This document shows, piece after piece, positions 60,913 to 64,000 of a stretch of 64,000 nt of DNA. Source of the DNA: Streptomyces sp. Mut1. GTDB taxonomy: Bacteria > Actinomycetota > Actinomycetes > Streptomycetales > Streptomycetaceae. The stretch lies in assembly GCF_030719295.1 (NCBI RefSeq), contig NZ_CP120997.1:2793501-2857500 (forward strand), written 5' to 3'. The notes under the pieces are model-generated. The model ran no database searches. It saw only the letters and a list, made by a program, of their open reading frames with translations, and was not told where the DNA came from. Within the stretch, counting starts at the first letter, position 1; each line of letters starts with the position of its first letter. The position numbers and the translations under genes were made by a program.

Positions 60913-60925
60913 TCCCACAATAATT

Positions 60926-61044
60926 GTTCGGCGGCGTCCTACTCTCCCACAGGGTCCCCCCTGCAGTACCATCGGCGCTGAAAGACTTAGCTTCCGGGTT
61001 CGGAATGTAACCGGGCGTTTCCCTAACGCAATGACCACCGAAAC
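60926..61044 (-). rRNA. rrf: 5S ribosomal RNA
   Basis: The minus strand reads GTTTCGGTGGTCATTGCG at the 5' end (61044) and ends GACGCCGCCGAAC (60926); the two ends pair. CCCGGTTACATTCCGAACCC and GGGAGAGTAGG are the standard actinobacterial 5S blocks. About 119 nt. Last gene of the rRNA operon. Confidence 0.95.
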
Positions 61045-61121
61045 ACTATGAAATAAACAAAACCGGACAACAACACGGCAGTTCGTTATTTCAGAACCAA
61101 CACAGTGGACGCGAGCAACTG
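61045..61121 (-). other. 23S–5S internal spacer
   Basis: About 77 nt, A/T-richer than the rest of the window, with a GAAATAA/TTATTTC inverted repeat likely used in RNase processing. No tRNA. Confidence 0.7.

Positions 61122-64000
<2,879 letters not shown>

Overview
The window is a gene-dense, very high G+C stretch of an actinobacterial chromosome, almost certainly Streptomyces. The evidence is GTG/TTG starts, a tmRNA tag reading ANSKRDSSAFALAA, the pkaA/pkaB kinase pair, the secA–hpf–comF–lpqB–mtrB–mtrA block, and an rRNA operon. From memory, the gene order resembles the core of the S. coelicolor chromosome around ssrA, smpB, ftsEX, prfB, pkaA, secA and mtrAB. Most of it is conserved core rather than a mobile island. 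I saw no insertion sequence, prophage or CRISPR array.

Layout: (1) 1–2868, a NodB deacetylase/GT2 envelope enzyme (3' end outside the window) and a single-pass membrane protein. (2) 3147–9721, trans-translation (ssrA, smpB), an S41 protease, ftsX/ftsE, a zinc-ribbon miniprotein, a DPT-repeat LAETG wall protein and prfB. (3) 9814–16675, Ser/Thr kinases pkaB and pkaA, divergent from a large FHA protein with degenerate FtsK/EccC-like modules. (4) 17163–20882, a sugar ABC importer (lipoprotein and two permeases) without its own ATPase. (5) 21216–33212, cell-wall glycopolymer genes: two GT2–TagF/B-like chimeras, a coupled SMR-flippase/DPM1-methyltransferase/GT-C trio, a TetR regulator and a TagGH-type exporter. 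(6) 33255–38659, a 30-bp hairpin repeat array and the large NAD-glutamate dehydrogenase. (7) 39051–46674, a HAD hydrolase, a hypothetical, a frameshifted Rv3235-family gene, a low-complexity spacer, secA, a GNAT and a YcaQ/AlkX-like DNA glycosylase. (8) 46717–55213, an orphan LuxR-type regulator, hpf, comF, lpqB, mtrB, mtrA and mtnA. (9) 55354–60823, a MoxR/DUF58/DUF4129/DUF4350 membrane-stress-type operon. (10) 60886–64000, a terminator, 5S rRNA and most of 23S rRNA, all on the minus strand.

The most interesting signal is regulatory. Three genes carry the element TTGTCRGTG-N8-TAnnnT, known from actinobacteria as the LexA-independent DNA-damage (RecA-NDp, PafBC-type) promoter. In front of the YcaQ-like glycosylase (45469–45491) and the HAD phosphatase (39742–39764), the -10 box lies exactly 7 nt before the ATG, predicting leaderless transcripts. 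A -35-perfect but -10-imperfect copy precedes the FHA/FtsK-like gene (13215–13237). This suggests that a DNA-repair glycosylase, a possible phosphoglycolate-type phosphatase and an FHA signalling protein belong to one damage regulon. Other notable points are arginine in place of the Walker A lysine in the FHA protein, an Ig-like/SdrD-B-like domain inserted in a sugar permease, a palindrome just upstream of tetR, and the frameshift in the Rv3235-family gene.
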